Positions 10,301 through 21,301 of a stretch of DNA of 64,000 nt are shown one piece after another. Below the pieces are notes generated by a model. That model had not been told where the DNA came from. It saw nothing but the letters and a program-made list of their open reading frames with translations, and made no database searches. Within the stretch, counting starts at the first letter, position 1, and each line of letters begins with the position of its first letter. The stretch comes from Nematopogon swammerdamellus (lineage: Eukaryota; Arthropoda; Insecta; Lepidoptera; Adelidae), in assembly GCA_946902875.1 (NCBI GenBank), contig OX336358.1, forward strand, positions 15,245,694 to 15,309,693. The letters run 5' to 3'. The position numbers and the translations under genes were made by a program.

Positions 10301-13300
10301 CTTTCCCGCGCATGCTTCAGGATTCGGCTCGCATCAAGCCTTCGTCAGCTAGTCTGTGTTGACTAGGACCCGGGGAAACACCAGTCCCGCTCTCGACCTC
10401 TCTCTATACCTATTAATATTCTGTAGGATGCTTCCAGTGACGTTTTCGAAGCTCTCTCCATGTATGAGCTTAGCGTCGATCTTGGCAGCCCTAGATTCTT
10501 GAAGAGACTGTAGAGCGACTTCGCTGGTAGTCCTCTTGCTCCGACTTCCACAGCGAAGTGATCAGTCTTGAATCCGTTTCTCACAATCCGGTCTACTAAG
10601 TTGCAGTACTTGTTAAGTTTGATGTTGTGTTTTAAGTTTGATGTTGTGTTCCTTCGGTATGTTGCTTTCCCATGGAACTGTAAGTTCAACAAGTACTACA
10701 TGCTTTGTCACTTTTGAGAATATGAGTATATCCGGTCTTAATGCTGTGGTACAGATTTCCGAAGGCATCTGGTAATGCTTCTCATGTGTGTCCATCAACA
10801 ATTCCCAATCCTTTGCTGCTCCCAAAATTTAAGGTTTAGTCGAATCTTTGGGCAGCTTTTTGGCTCCAGGTTTCACAAAGTCAACAAGTACTACATGCTT
10901 TGTCACTTTTGAGAATATGAGTATATCCGGTCTTAATGCTGTGGTACAGATTTCCGAAGGCATCTGGTAATGCTTCTCATGTGTGTCCATCAACAATTCC
11001 CAATCCTTCGCTGCTCCCAAAATTTAAGGTTTAGTCGTATCTTTGGGCAGCTTTTTGGCTCCAGATTTCACAAAGTTGACCTTCTGGAAGGCGCTACTAG
11101 TTTGCCCTTTCCTGGTCCGTGCAATTGAGAGGTTGATGGCCTCTCTGATGATTTGGAGGACTTTATCATGACGGTAGGAATACTGGCCTCGCTCAAGTAG
11201 TATTTTGCATCCGCATAACATATGTTTGGCCGTGCCTACGGACTCCTTACATGACGGGCATAGTCAATTTGTAGATTTCCCCCATCTAACTAGATTACTC
11301 GGGTCGGCGAGAGTAAGCTGGAATGCATTTAGTTAGAACTTAAGCAGCTCAGGGGACCAGTTGTATATTATGGATTTCCACTTCAATGCAGGAGGGATGC
11401 AGAAGTCGCCCACCTGTTAGCCAATCATTCTGCATTTCTAGGTTTAAGGCGTGAAGTTTGAAATCTTGTTCCATGTCCTCCTGAGCAAAACCTATTTCTT
11501 TATCAGACTTTGCTGTTTCTATGCCGAGTCCAGATCTATTGGTGCGTGTACCAACTTGGAATGATTTGTAGAAGTCGAGTCTCGATTCCAGTTCATCTGA
11601 GTTGTTGGCTAAGGCTTGAATAGCATCATTGTAGTCTTTGAGTATACATCGTTTGGCTATTCTCGCCTTTTGATAAAATATCGACGGTTTCTTAATGTTC
11701 AGTCCAAAGTTATTGTGGGATCACCGGGTACAGCGTTGACGAGTCAGCCGGGTGAGCCAGTCCAAACCATGACTTCAGGAATCTGGTAACATAAGAGTCT
11801 AATTTAGTCAGGTTTTGCTTTGTGAAGTCGTAGACGAGAAATGGCCATGAAAGTTTTGATGTCAGATAGTTATCGTAGATCCATGCCTTTTGTGTACCCA
11901 GGAGGGGAAGATTGTCAGTTTGGCGCAGGCTCTCTTCGAAAAGTTGGACAATATCATCAGTAGGATGCTCTTTTCCTCTGCTTGTGATCCTTTTTCCCAA
12001 GAATTTAAAAGGGGCTTCATCAGCCACGGTTGCGATTGCTTTTCCGGCTACTGTCAGACCTGGCTTGCTCGAGGTAAACTTTTAACCTTTCCTGGTTAAG
12101 CTCAAACAGTAGCACTTCGCTGGTTTTATCTTCATCCCTTTGGTCCATTCACAATAGTCATCTACCACCTTAAGATTTTGATTTCGCCTGATTTTGTTTT
12201 GGATTGCGGGTTAACAGCGTAATATCATCCGCAAATGCCAGGATAGCCGTCATATATGTGTCTCCATATTTGAACCTGTATCCCCATTTGTTTTCTTTCA
12301 CGACAAGCGTATCAATTACAATGTTGATAACAATGTTAAATGTGACAGGAGAGAGGCAGCAACCCTGGAAAAGTCCTATGCCGTAACGAATTTCCGGTGT
12401 CTTCTCCGTTTCACCTTTTACTTGTATTACAAATGAAAGTTTTTTGTAGTAGGAGGCTATTATATTACAGATCAGAGGTGGCACATTATACCATTCTAGA
12501 GCCATTAATAGTAACTCATGGCGCACCGAACCGAAGGCGATTTCAAAGTCTAACCACGTGGCAGTTAATTGTCTCTCATTCTTCCTTGCATCTCTCAGAC
12601 ATTCAGTCAGCAAGTGGTATACCGTCGGAAAGGACGTAAACTAGCAAACTTTTTAAAAGAAAATGAAGCTCTAAATTGCTGTCAGTTTTTTTTAAATGAA
12701 TTAAGAAATTAAGATTCTGTCATATTTTTACTCGTTCTCGGGACTTTGGGAGGTCATAAGTCCTTTTCATGGTATTAAATTCATCAAATGATATTTTTTC
12801 TAGAAGAACGATACATTGTTAAATCCAATAAAATATTTCGTGCTGATACAATCATAAACAAAAAAGTTACAAGGGTTTAATACTGGGATTTTTGTAATTT
12901 TCAAAAATAAACAAAAAAAATCGTATCTTGATACCACGTGATATCTGACAAAAGGTACCGGTCGAAAGGATGCAAATGACCCCACTTACCTAAAAAAAAA
13001 TTTCGGTCGATGTGCCGAACATCCTGTATAATAAGAACTTTTATTACAGCTCTATTATAACTATTATAAGTTAAGTGAGAATGGTTGCTAACCAACTTTA
13101 AATCGTTATAGATTCTAAAAGGTCATTCGAAATGAAAAATGCTAAGACAAACCTAAAGATGATTTTCAAATACCTATTCAACGATACCCCACTTAACATA
13201 GTTAGTCAACTTTCATTTTTTTCTTTTTCACAATATGGCACCTAGTTGTCGCCATATTGAATTTTGATTACTGTCATGTCTTTAGTGACACTCGCAAGAT

Positions 13301-16300
13301 TAGGACAAATCGATTGCCGTAAGAATCATCAAAATCGGCCCACGCGTTTGGTCTCTAGCGTGCCACAAAGGAACAAACATACATACATACATACATACAT
13401 AGGCTGATAAACACATTACCCTCCTTTGCGTCGCGCAGTCGGGTAAAAAGGATATTATCTTCATAAATTCACCTTATTTTAATAGTTACAACAACTCTCA
13501 GATAAGTAATTGATCAATAAGAATGAAGCTGCACAAATAATTTTGAGTATTTTTTTTTAATATTGGTTACCCTGCGGACAACCCCTTTTTTCCATACAAA
13601 TCTGGGGACAAAATTGTCCCCTGGGTCATCCCTAAAAAATTGGTGATTTTTTTTATTTTAAATAGTTCTCTACTTTTTTTTCAATTGTCTGTAAACCTTA
13701 TTATTTTATACTTATTGATTTTCAACTAAGTAATAAATTGAAATAAAAAATTTTTTTATTTAACTGTGCAGCTGGTTTTTACATTACAAGAAAAAGTTGA
13801 TCCACCGATTTACCGCTTGGGGCCGGTACTTAAAAATAATAGCCCCACTGAATCTCTCCCCGTGCACGTAGTAAAAGGCGACTAAGTGATAAGGACAAGG
13901 TGCCGCGCTAAAGGGCGACATGCTATCCAGTTCTCACCATGGCACGGTCCTTCCAACGGGTCATGTAGCAGATGGGTCTTCGTGCCTTACTTGCTGCTTG
14001 ATAGTTATCTTGTGCGATCGTATTGAAATAAATACCAATTTTGAACAATTTACAATAATTGTCAAAAATAAAAAATTTAATTTAAAAATTTACTTTTTTA
14101 ATTTTTAAGTATTGCTAGGTATACTAAAACACAAAAACCATTTTATCTACTCACACTGTAAGATAAAGACGACTCGTAACTCGCCTAACGGGAAATAAAA
14201 AAAGTAATATATACCAAATTTTTCACTTTTTTTCAAAAAATAAAAAAAACATCCCCAGATGATTAGTAAAGTAAAGTAAAGATCCCCAGTCAATCTACAA
14301 TATAAAACTAGAAAAGTTTAAAATATATATTATTTAGAAATATGTTTAAAAGTGCCCTTTTTAAACCCTCTAAAAAACGGCTATTTTAAGCGGTCTTTTG
14401 AGATTTTCTCAAAAACCTCAATCTTTTTTTAATCATTTTTAACCCTTTTTAAATTATTTTTTCCTCCATCTTGTGAATACGCGTTATTTGACACCCTATA
14501 TATTCACAGAGCCTTAAAACTCACGATACCAGGGCGAATTCGCGCTCTCGCTGGAAATTGAGGACTATACTGAAGCGATCGAAAAGACATTTTCAATGTC
14601 AAAAAAAACCGCATGAAAATCGGTCCACTTTTTAAGATAAAAATTTGTTTTATTGCTTAATTACTTGATCACTTGATTACAAACATAGCTAAGAACCATC
14701 CCGATTAAACAAGCTTCCTAATAAAAAAAACCGCATCCAAATCGGTCCATCCGTTTGGGAGCTACGATGCCACAGACTGACACACACACACACACGTCAA
14801 ACTTATAACACCCCTCCGTTTTTTTCGTCGGGGGTTAAAAATAATAATAATATTGGCACAATCTGATTGCAGCCCGCGGTAAGATCAAGAAATACGCCCC
14901 ACTCCTGGCCGGGCTCGGCGTGAAGGCTGTAGCGGTGATCGGCCTGCTGTTCGGAGGCCTCACGCTCCTCGTGACGAAAGCTCTGGTGGTGGCCAAGTTA
15001 GCCTTCGTGGCCGCCGCCGCGCTCGGACTGCAGAAACTGATCAGCGGAGGGACCTTGGGGTCATTTGGTGGAAAGGTGAGTATTTTTTTGAAAATTAATA
15101 ATATGGCAGGTCGCATTTAGGTCATAATATTTATCAAGCGGCGGGTGGCCGAGTGGTTTGGGCGTCGGCTTCTCATGCGAGAGTCCGAGGCTCGAACCCA
15201 ATCGGCGTTTACCAATGAGTTTTTTTTTACGAAAAAATTTACGTGCATACCTACACCTGCTGCTTCACCGTTCGGAACCAGTGTGAAACTGTAGGTACCT
15301 TCCCTTGCCCCTCACTTGGTGGTAGGCTCAATAATTGTAGCCGACTGGGTTGGTATCACCGTATTGGATGTAAGATGGCCGCATAGCAGCCTCGGCTGTG
15401 TTCTCCTCTAGCATACCCAGCAATCCAGGGCAGTCTCCGGTATGGCACCTACCTTCTCGGAGGTTATATTGGCTGGTCGGAGCATGTGCTTTGGCCCTTC
15501 CGACTCAGCCGCCGGATGCATGCCGGATTACATATAAAATAATAAAAAATATATATCCATATATTAGCGGTACAAAATGAATGCCATACCAAAGACTTCC
15601 CTTTTTGCATTGCTATGCGGCCATCTTACATCCAGTACGGTGGTACCAACCCAGTCGGCTACAATTAGAGCCTACCACCTAGTAAGGGGCAAGGGAAGGG
15701 ACCTACAGTTTTACACCGGTTCCGAACGGTGAAGCAGCAGGTGTAGGTATGCACGTAAATATTTCCGTCAGAAAAATCTCCTTGGTGGTCACCCGAATTC
15801 GAACCTCGGACCTCTATCAAAAGAAGCCTACGCCCAGACCACTCGTCCACCCGTCGCTTAGATGTTTTTTTTTTATGAATACGCGAGACTTCATAAAAAA
15901 AACTTGGCCCCGCCGCCGTCGTCGCGTCAGCATGGATTGTTTAGCCGACATAAATTATTTTACGTTTTAAGGCCGCTTTTTGTCACTTCTTGTATTGTGC
16001 TTATATAAAGAATATTTTTATTTCATTTCACACATACCACACGCTGTATCCCGCCAATCTGGGTAAGCAGAGTAGTCGGTGTTGTGCTGCAAGAGCAGCA
16101 CCGACCACCACGTTAAGCAAAGTCTTAGAACAAGATAACTGTCAAGCAGCAAGTTAGGCACGAAGACCCACCTGCTACATCAGTGGAAGGGCCGTGGCAA
16201 GGTATGAGGTGGCTAACCTGTCGCCCTTATGCACAGCATCTTGTCTACTAGCCACCTCTCACGTTGGCACGGTCCTTCCGCCAAGTATAATTGTAGCAGG

Positions 16301-17019
16301 CATATTCGTGCCTTACTTGCTGCTTGATAATTTGTCTTGTCCAAATACTTTACTAAAATATGTGATCGTTGGTGTTGTGCTGTAATTAACAAGAGTACTT
16401 GCAGCACAACACCGATTACTCTGCTTACCCTGTCTGTCGGGATTCAGTATGTATCTTGTCCCTTAGTCGCCTTATACGGCATATGCCCGGGGAGAGATGC
16501 CGAAGCCAATTCATTTCATACATACATACATAGCACACACGCTGAATCCCGAAAATCGGAGTAAGCAGAGTAATCGTGTTGTGCTGCAAGAACTCTGGTA
16601 AATTACAGCACAACACCGACCACCACGTTTCGCAAAGTATTCGAACAAGATTCAATCGATCAAGCAGCTAGTAAGGCACGAAGGCCCCACCTGGAGCATG
16701 ACTCGGTGGAAGTACCGTGCCAAGGTGAGGGGTGGCGAGCCTATCGCCCTTTAGCACGGCATCTTGTCCTTATCCCTTAGTCGCCTTTTACGACATGCAC
16801 GGGGAGAGATGCAGTGGGGCTATTCATTTTATTGTAATTTTGAAAGAATACACTAAACCAATGCTGCAGCCCTCCCCTTCATTCCAGATCAACCCCTGGC
16901 AGTCGACGGCGCCGCAGTGGTCGGCGCCCGCGTCGTCGTCCTCCTACCCCTACGCGAGGTCGTCCAGCGCGGTGCAGGACGCCAACGATCTAGCTTACAA
17001 GGCCCAGATATCCTCTTAG
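7300..17019 (+). CDS. Osiris-family (DUF1676) gene, last three coding exons
   Basis: Joined exons 7300-7379, 14873-15075 and 16888-17019 give 137 C-terminal residues with consistent splice phases (1, then 0). The family signature is clear: a GELRDAARTFEEARGKIKKY lead-in, a long hydrophobic alternating segment (LLAGLGVKAVAVIGLLFGGL and onward) and a tyrosine/serine-rich tail that ends near DLAYKAQISS. Osiris proteins are insect-specific, secretory or endosomal, made while cuticle is laid down, and occur in a large syntenic cluster. The usual signal peptide and paired cysteines are missing, so 5' exons lie upstream or went unrecognised. The intron of about 7.5 kb is filled with transposons, including a 3.9-kb RT-bearing element, unlike the compact introns usual in this family. 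The paralogue number cannot be assigned from this part. Confidence 0.8.
7456..7753. repeat. 145-bp tandem duplication plus (TTTC)n
   Basis: The block CCTTCTGTAATTGTTTAAAT...ATATTACTT occurs twice at a spacing of 145 bp and is followed by a TTTC run at 7730-7753. It lies in the Osiris intron and shows no coding potential. Confidence 0.6.
7783..8330 (+). repeat. Rep-F copy split by a MITE
   Basis: The left part (7783-7915) and right part (8196-8330) align to the Rep-F copy at 5926. The interruption at 7916-8195 has inverted repeats, and TTATAGTAACTT stands on both sides of it. Confidence 0.6.
7916..8195. mobile_element. MITE nested in Rep-F
   Basis: Inverted ends AAGG(T/C)TTTTCATTAGTAGG and onward pair 7921-7951 with 8162-8192. 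A further matching stretch, AAGGGG.GTATGTGTA.CAG, lies inside, displaced in the right arm by a 25-bp insertion. Twelve-bp direct repeats (TTATAGTAACTT, 7904-7915 and 8196-8207) flank it and could be the target duplication. Confidence 0.6.
8331..8657 (+). mobile_element. Rep-D, full length
   Basis: It starts ACCGTGTGGGGCCGGTACTT and ends GTGTGTGATATGTATGTAT. Two hairpins are evident: GTGGGGC...GCCCCAC at the 5' end and a later GTGTTGTGCTG...GCAGCACAACACC. No reading frame or Pol III boxes were recognised. Confidence 0.7.
8669..9084. mobile_element. Rep-J MITE with about 85-bp TIRs
   Basis: The left arm (ATCCCAAAACTCAACGTCAA, GCGGGAACCAGGGAGTAGGC) is repeated inverted at the right end, up to GGGACACCCTGTA. 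The middle is A/T rich. A second copy lies at 21302-21667. The ACAGGGTGTCCC terminus and TA flank are of Tc1/mariner type. Confidence 0.7.
9090..9565. other. GC-rich unique intronic stretch
   Basis: The stretch 9220-9470 is CpG-rich (GCGCGGGCGGCGCAAGCGCG and similar) and shows no repeat partner in the window, splice-framed exon or long open frame. A regulatory role is possible but not shown. Confidence 0.3.
9568..9953. repeat. 186-bp-arm palindrome ending copy 1
   Basis: Arms 9568-9753 and 9768-9953 are nearly perfect inverted repeats around a 14-base loop. Both outer edges read CCCGACTGCG, the inner junction GGGACCCATT/AATGGGTCCC. It could form a long hairpin in DNA or RNA. Confidence 0.85.
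10363..11280 (-). pseudogene. CCHC plus restriction-like endonuclease region, copy 1
   Basis: The minus strand shows CPSCKESVGTAKHMLCGC (C-x2-C-x8-H-x4-C), then RPDILIFS...VVLVELTVPWE and VEVGARGLPAKSLYSLF. PD...E.T and the CCHC finger are hallmarks of LINEs with a restriction-like endonuclease (R2/R4/NeSL-type). A 195-bp segment is tandemly duplicated (10625-11020), spoiling the domain. Frame breaks are the same as in copy 2. It differs there by YRILIGIERGR in place of YRIWIGRERGR. Confidence 0.6.
11710..12613 (-). pseudogene. reverse transcriptase remains, copy 1
   Basis: A 147-codon frame (12613-12170) has TWLDFEIAFGSVRHELL (RT motif A region), GLFQGCCLSPVTFNIVINIV (motif B) and ILAFADDITLLTR (the catalytic Asp pair as FADD). 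The frame then stops at KSKS, and a shifted 105-codon frame (12027-11710) continues with KFLGKRITS and the thumb-like region. A working polymerase would need these joined, so it is inactive. Confidence 0.7.
13445..13815. other. A/T-rich intron sequence
   Basis: No gene or assignable repeat was seen, apart from a short CTGGGGACAAAATTGTCCCC inverted repeat around 13600. Confidence 0.4.
13817..14010 (+). mobile_element. Rep-D, 3'-deleted copy
   Basis: It has the 5' hairpin and middle of Rep-D (GGGGCCGGTACTTAAAA, GCCTTACTTGCTGCTTGATA) and stops before the second hairpin. Confidence 0.6.
14570..14840. repeat. Rep-K (ATCGGTCCATCCGTTTGGGAG) with (CA)n
   Basis: It carries CCGCATCCAAATCGGTCCAT, GGAGCTACGATGCCACAGAC, a CA run and a GTCGGGGGTTAAAA terminus. 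A homologue is at 32700-32945. The terminus matches the inverted CCCCCGAC ends of the nearby foldback repeats, so the two may be parts of one DNA element family. Confidence 0.5.
14873..15075 (+). CDS. Osiris exon n-1 (hydrophobic core)
   Basis: It runs from a TTGCAG acceptor to an AAG|GTGAGT donor. It encodes RGKIKKYAPLLAGLGVKAVA and on to GLQKLISGGTLGSFGGK, the diagnostic DUF1676 core. Third-position GC is high compared with the A/T-rich flanks. Confidence 0.85.
15136..15545 (+). mobile_element. SINE-B, longest copy
   Basis: It runs from AAGCGGCGGGTGGCCGAGTGG through the shared body to the tail ATGGCACCTACCTTCTCGGA...GGCTGGTCGGAG...CCGGATTACATA. The B box is degraded (GGCTCGAACCC). It sits 60 bp after the Osiris exon. 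Confidence 0.8.
15608..15860 (-). mobile_element. SINE-B, 3'-truncated, inverted to its neighbour
   Basis: The minus strand has the degraded head GGGTGGACGAGTGG, GGTTCGAATTC and the full body up to GGATGTAAGATGGCCGCATAG. With the copy at 15136 it forms an inverted pair 60 bp apart in the Osiris intron. Confidence 0.75.
16028..16450. mobile_element. two Rep-D copies head to head
   Basis: A minus copy (16028-16245, with an internal deletion in the second hairpin) meets a plus copy (16246-16450) at CAGCATCTTGTCTACTAGCC. The inverted arrangement could fold in an unspliced transcript. Confidence 0.6.
16518..16838 (-). mobile_element. Rep-D, minus copy
   Basis: It has an (ACAT)n tail at 16518, ACACGCTGAATCCCGA, the hairpin region and the head GCACGGGGAGAGATGCAGTG, ending about 50 bp before the last Osiris exon. 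Confidence 0.7.
16888..17019 (+). CDS. Osiris terminal exon
   Basis: It follows a pyrimidine-rich CATTCCAG acceptor, encodes INPWQSTAPQWSAP, a serine run, YPYARSSSAVQDANDLAYKA and QISS, and stops at TAG (17017-17019). The Tyr/Ser-rich tail with AYKAQ is as expected of the family. No AATAAA is seen before the repeat that begins at 17047. Confidence 0.8.
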   Translation: MNPWQSTAPQWSAPASSSSYPYARSSSAVQDANDLAYKAQISS

Positions 17020-17046
17020 ACCCACACCGCACAGCACTAGAGTTAA

Positions 17047-17922
17047 GTTATACAGGGTGTTTCAGGATATGCTTTTTTTATGTAAACCAGCATGGGTGGC
17101 TGTGCCTAGGGATCAATGGTGCAGTCGACAGAGCCAAGATCAGCTCTGCTCGTGAAACCACGCTCAGTTAGGTGCCATGCCAGCAGATTTGCGGACTGTT
17201 GCTAGGCTGTCTAGCCCGTTAATACGACGCTTGAAGACACCCAGGTTAAAGGATTCAGTAAATACACTCGCCGGAAGACAGTTCCACACTCTAGCGGTGC
17301 GACAAACGAACGATTTAGAGAACCGATGGGTTCTCAAAAGCCCAATGTCAACAACAAAAGGGTGCTGAGTCTCTCTGCGACGAGTCATGCGGAGATAGGA
17401 CGGGTGGCAGGGAATAAGGGATGCTAGTTCCTTGCTTGCATGCTTGAGAAACTTCGGGAATAGAAAGTACTCATTATTAGAATAAAAAAATTCCTCATCA
17501 CTCAAATCGAAATTCCGTTTTTTTTTTTTGTCATACAAAAATGGAAAATTGTAATAAAAACTCGATGGACAGTGAGTAGATATAGGGAGATTTGGCAATA
17601 GTGCTGTCCAGGTTTAGGGAGTGCAATGACCTAGTTCAGTCCCCTTGTTCTTTTGATGTCATTCAAAGTAAAGTGTTTGGAATTTACCTCGGAATTTACC
17701 TACATGCACTTTAATTCTACTAGTTAAAGCATCTAAGTTAGTCACTTTTTTATTATTTAAGGCGGATGTTAACCGTCCACCAAATCTCGATGAAACAATT
17801 TTCACCAAAAAGTACTATAAAATTACCGAATCTGGGAAAAAGTTTCAGAGCTTTTCGTCTTCAAAGATGGACCCCTTTCGAACCCTGAAGTTACGAAACC
17901 CTATCCTGAAACAGCCTGTATA
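17047..17922. mobile_element. TIR fragment pair enclosing a LINE tail
   Basis: TACAGGGTGTTTCAGGATATG on the left is mirrored by CCTATCCTGAAACAGCCTGTA on the right (about 17 of 20). A LINE-X tail fills most of the interior. It is probably a small DNA element hit by the LINE. Confidence 0.45.
17072..17600 (-). pseudogene. LINE-X 3' coding end (jockey/CR1-like)
   Basis: On the minus strand a 144-codon frame (17598-17164) ends with HPFVVDIGLLRTHRFSKSF, CRTARVWNCLPASVF and FNLGVFKRRINGL. The pattern R.ARLWN.LP..vF....L..FK is the usual C-terminus of jockey/CR1-group ORF2. The 3' untranslated end reads GGCTGTGCC...CCCATGCTGGTTTACATA plus poly(A). RT and endonuclease domains are missing, so it is a 5'-truncated insertion. 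Confidence 0.65.
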
Positions 17923-18097
17923 CTGGTACGATAGGTGTGAGAGGAAGATGGATGGAAGAAATCACTCAATAACACGGTACAAAAAAATGCTGCCGTTACG
18001 GTACAGTCTTCGCCCTCTAAACCCAGCGAAAAGCCATAAAACACTTTAGGTACCGGTAAGATTAGCCGCGTGATATATCTGCAGTAATGTACAATTG

Positions 18098-18615
18098 AAC
18101 ATACATACATACATACATACATACATACATGCATACATACATACATACATACATACATACATACATACATACATACATACATAAATACATACATACATAC
18201 AAACATACATACATACATACATACATACATGCATACATACATACATACATACATACATACATACATACATGCATACATGCATACATACATACATACATAC
18301 ATACATACATACATACATGCATACATGCATACATACATACATACATACATACATACATACATACATACATACATACATACATACATACATACATAAATAA
18401 ATACATACATACATACATACATACATACATACATACATACATACATACATACATACATGCATACATACATACATACATACATACATACATACATACATAC
18501 ATACATACATACATACATACATACATACATACATACATACATACATACATACATACATACATACATACATAAATACATACATACATACATACATACATAA
18601 ATACATACATATGTA
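18098..18615. repeat. (ACAT)n tetranucleotide array, about 520 bp
   Basis: It consists of about 130 units with rare GCAT, AAAT and AAAC variants. Open frames in it (YVCM and HTYI repeats) are artefacts of the repeat. The right flank CATTACCCTCCTTTTTAAAT resembles the CATTACCCTCCTTTGCG terminus of the RT-bearing element, which also has an (ACAT)n beside it, so the array may have grown from such an end. Confidence 0.9.
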
Positions 18616-18619
18616 AATA

Positions 18620-20095
18620 CATAAACTCGAAATCATTACCCTCCTTTTTAAATCTGGTAAAAATATTACACTTCAATCAATACTGCAGTCTTTTTATGGC
18701 TTTTCGCTGGGTTTACCATGTGACGAATATATTTTCATTCGCCAAACGAAAGGGTTCTACATTCAAAAAGAGTTGCTAGTGTCCAAGGCTCCGCTCGGGT
18801 TAAGGATACAGTATTGTTACATAGTCTATCTCATATGCATGCCTACCTCATGTAAACCGAGTGAGCAGTTCTCAAGTTACAAGCGAATATACAGACGGCA
18901 AAAGGTGCGTTTTATAAAATGTATTATAATATTTTGGGATGATAAAAGTGTACGAATTATTTTTGGAATTATTTGTTTAATTTTTCTCAAAATTTTCCAA
19001 TGTTTAATACATGAGTTGAAATTTTAAATATTGTTATGTTACTTTTGAACGAATAAAAAAACAAGAGTTTAGATGCTTCGCGTAGCCATAAGCTTTAATT
19101 ATTTATTTATTTTATTTATTTTAAGTAAATATGCTGAAGAATGGTGCCTATATTATTTAATAGAGTCATTAATGTTAATTGATTCTCAAAATGTTTAGGG
19201 TTTTTTTTAGAAATAAGAACATGAAATAATATTGTGTTTTCTAAATTATTAAATTATTTATTGGTTAGTTGGATTTTGTACAAATAAAACATTTGGGATA
19301 TAACCAGGGTAAAGGTATTTATACGTTATATGTTTAAATTTCGTTAAGAAAATTATGGGACATGAAATGAAGGGAAGCACTGACATGGCACCTAGTTCAC
19401 CCTGTGTTATGGGCTGACATCACGGATGTTGTAGGTGATGTAGCCAACCGTGTCAGGTTCCATAAAAAAAAAAAAAAAAAAAAAAATTATTTTTCTATTT
19501 TTTTAAACAAATGTACTTGTACGTGGCCATTTATGTTCAATATACACAACAAATTATACGGGTTATATTTTCTTCACAAGAAAATAATATATTATTTTAA
19601 ACCTAAAAGACTGTATTATTATTATTAAGAATTAGAGTTGTATGTTACAAAAGCTTAAGTATTGCTAATTTAAAAATGAATTATGTTTTGGTAAATAAAA
19701 TTTTGTAAACATGTATTTATATTTTTTATTTTTACGATTTTCTTAACGAACAAGATCGCACAGAAACCAGAACCTACAACAGTACCGAAACGAATAATTT
19801 TAGAAATATCGAAACGAATTGTATAAATACTTTTGCATAAAAATATTAAAAATAAAGATATAGAAACGGTTTCTCTGGCCTACTATAGTGTGTTACATAG
19901 GATTTGCTGGGCCGACTATATTCTATTCGAACACAAACCAGTAACGCCATCTAGCACTTATTTATAGTACTGCCTTCGATGACTAACGCATAGTATTTTC
20001 GTACACAACCATAGATAATTTATCGTTCGCAAACGTTCGCAAAGGAATTTTTAATTTGCTATTTTAAAACTGATGGTCAAAATTTTCTACCTATG
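18620..20095. other. A/T-rich stretch with a SINE tail
   Basis: Apart from 19370-19485 no gene or confidently assignable repeat was seen. Confidence 0.4.
19370..19485 (+). mobile_element. SINE-A/C tail, 5'-truncated
   Basis: It holds only AAGCACTGACATGGCACCTA through GCCAACCGTGTCAGGTTCCAT plus a long poly(A). Confidence 0.7.
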
Positions 20096-20099
20096 TATA

Positions 20100-20605
20100 T
20101 AATCCGCACCAATTTGGCTAAGCAGAATAATCGGGCTTGTGTGCTGCAGGAACTCTTATAAATTACAGCACAACACCGACCACCACGTTTAGCAAATTAT
20201 TAGGATACGTAACTATCAAGCGGCAAGAAGACTCACCTACTGCATGACTCGGGTGATAGGTGGCTATGCCGTCGACCTTTAGCACGGCACCTTGCCCTTA
20301 TCCCTTAATAATATTTTTAAACATGCACGGAAGAGATGCAGTGGGGATATTATTTTTAAGTACCTACTTAACAACAACAATTAATTTTTAGCAAAATATT
20401 TGGACAAAATCAAAACCAAGCCGCAAATTGGCAAAATCCGATAAAAAAAAAGAAGAAATTAACTTAACCTACTGCACGAATGTGGAAGGACTATGCCAAG
20501 GTAAGAGGTGGCTATCCTATCGCCCCTTAGCACAAAATCTTGCCCTTATTCCTTAATCGCCTTTTACGGCATGCACGGGGAAATATGCAGTGGGCCTATT
20601 ATTTT
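20100..20605 (-). mobile_element. two old Rep-D copies
   Basis: 20100-20360 keeps the hairpin core and the head with many changes. 20465-20605 is a head fragment (GCATGCACGGGGAAATATGC). High divergence marks them as older than most other copies here. Confidence 0.55.
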
Positions 20606-20689
20606 CCAGTATAATCTCGGGTCTCTCAGTATATAAGTTTCTCTAAAATATTAGCAATCGTACCGACCGTTAGGTTTAAACAACGGATA

Positions 20690-20885
20690 TGTTTAAACGC
20701 CCCGAAAGGTGCCAGTCATCGTGTGGACCTGTCGCCATGACCGCATCGAGAGATCTCCAAACTAACCGAGATGCAAGGCATCACAACGGATCACTCATCG
20801 ACCCTGCGCTTGACCCCAGTGGGCGTTTAAGTAAAGTACCTGGGCGACCGAGCTTCGCTCGGGGTCTACACGTATCTAGATGAAC
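20690..20885. repeat. dispersed repeat with CCGAGCTTCGCTCGG hairpin
   Basis: TACCTGGGCGACCGAGCTTC followed by CATCCAAATCGTTAGAGCC is a form common in Lepidoptera repeats. A CTAG 15 bases past the hairpin would allow a Helitron 3' end, but this is uncertain. Confidence 0.3.
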
Positions 20886-21301
20886 TTGAAAAAAATTACA
20901 TTATACATACTTATAAATAAAAAATTTCATCCAAATCGTTAGAGCCGTTTCCGAGAAACCAATTATATCGTCCCCCCATGGCAAACTAGCCAAAGTGGCA
21001 GATAGGCGTTTATGCTATGTTTCCACAAAATGGTAGATCTTGGTCCTATACACATTGTGGCAAAGTCTTGTAACTGTACGATAAGTACTTCAGAAGTTAT
21101 AGCATTTTGAAAATATCCTATCTGAAACATGATCAGAAGATTGACCATTGCAAATTATCACATGTGGTAGTTTTTCGAGTTTGCCATGGCAAGTTTTAAG
21201 GTTTAAGCCATGCTAAACTAGCCAAACTGGTAGGTTGGCTAGTTTACCATAGTCAACATACTTACATGATTATAAAATTTGGTGTGCTAAACTCGCCTAT
21301 G

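Larger units (their letters stand above)
9568..13444 (-). mobile_element. 3.9-kb RT-bearing element, copy 1
   Basis: The ends carry CCCGACTGCG at 9568 and its inverse CGCAGTCGGG at the right. From the 13444 side the order is terminus, (ATGT)n, RT remains, CCHC, endonuclease-like remains, palindrome. Coordinates map one-to-one to copy 2 at 41290-45165 (every landmark pair sums to 54734), so there is no net indel over 3.87 kb and only scattered substitutions. Flanks outside the CCCGACTGCG ends are unrelated, so this is transposition and not segmental duplication. Confidence 0.7.

Noticed and set aside
17901..18676. Open frames of 147-229 codons (YVCM and HTYI repeats)
   Set aside because: They are translations of the (ACAT)n microsatellite; any frame of this repeat is open.
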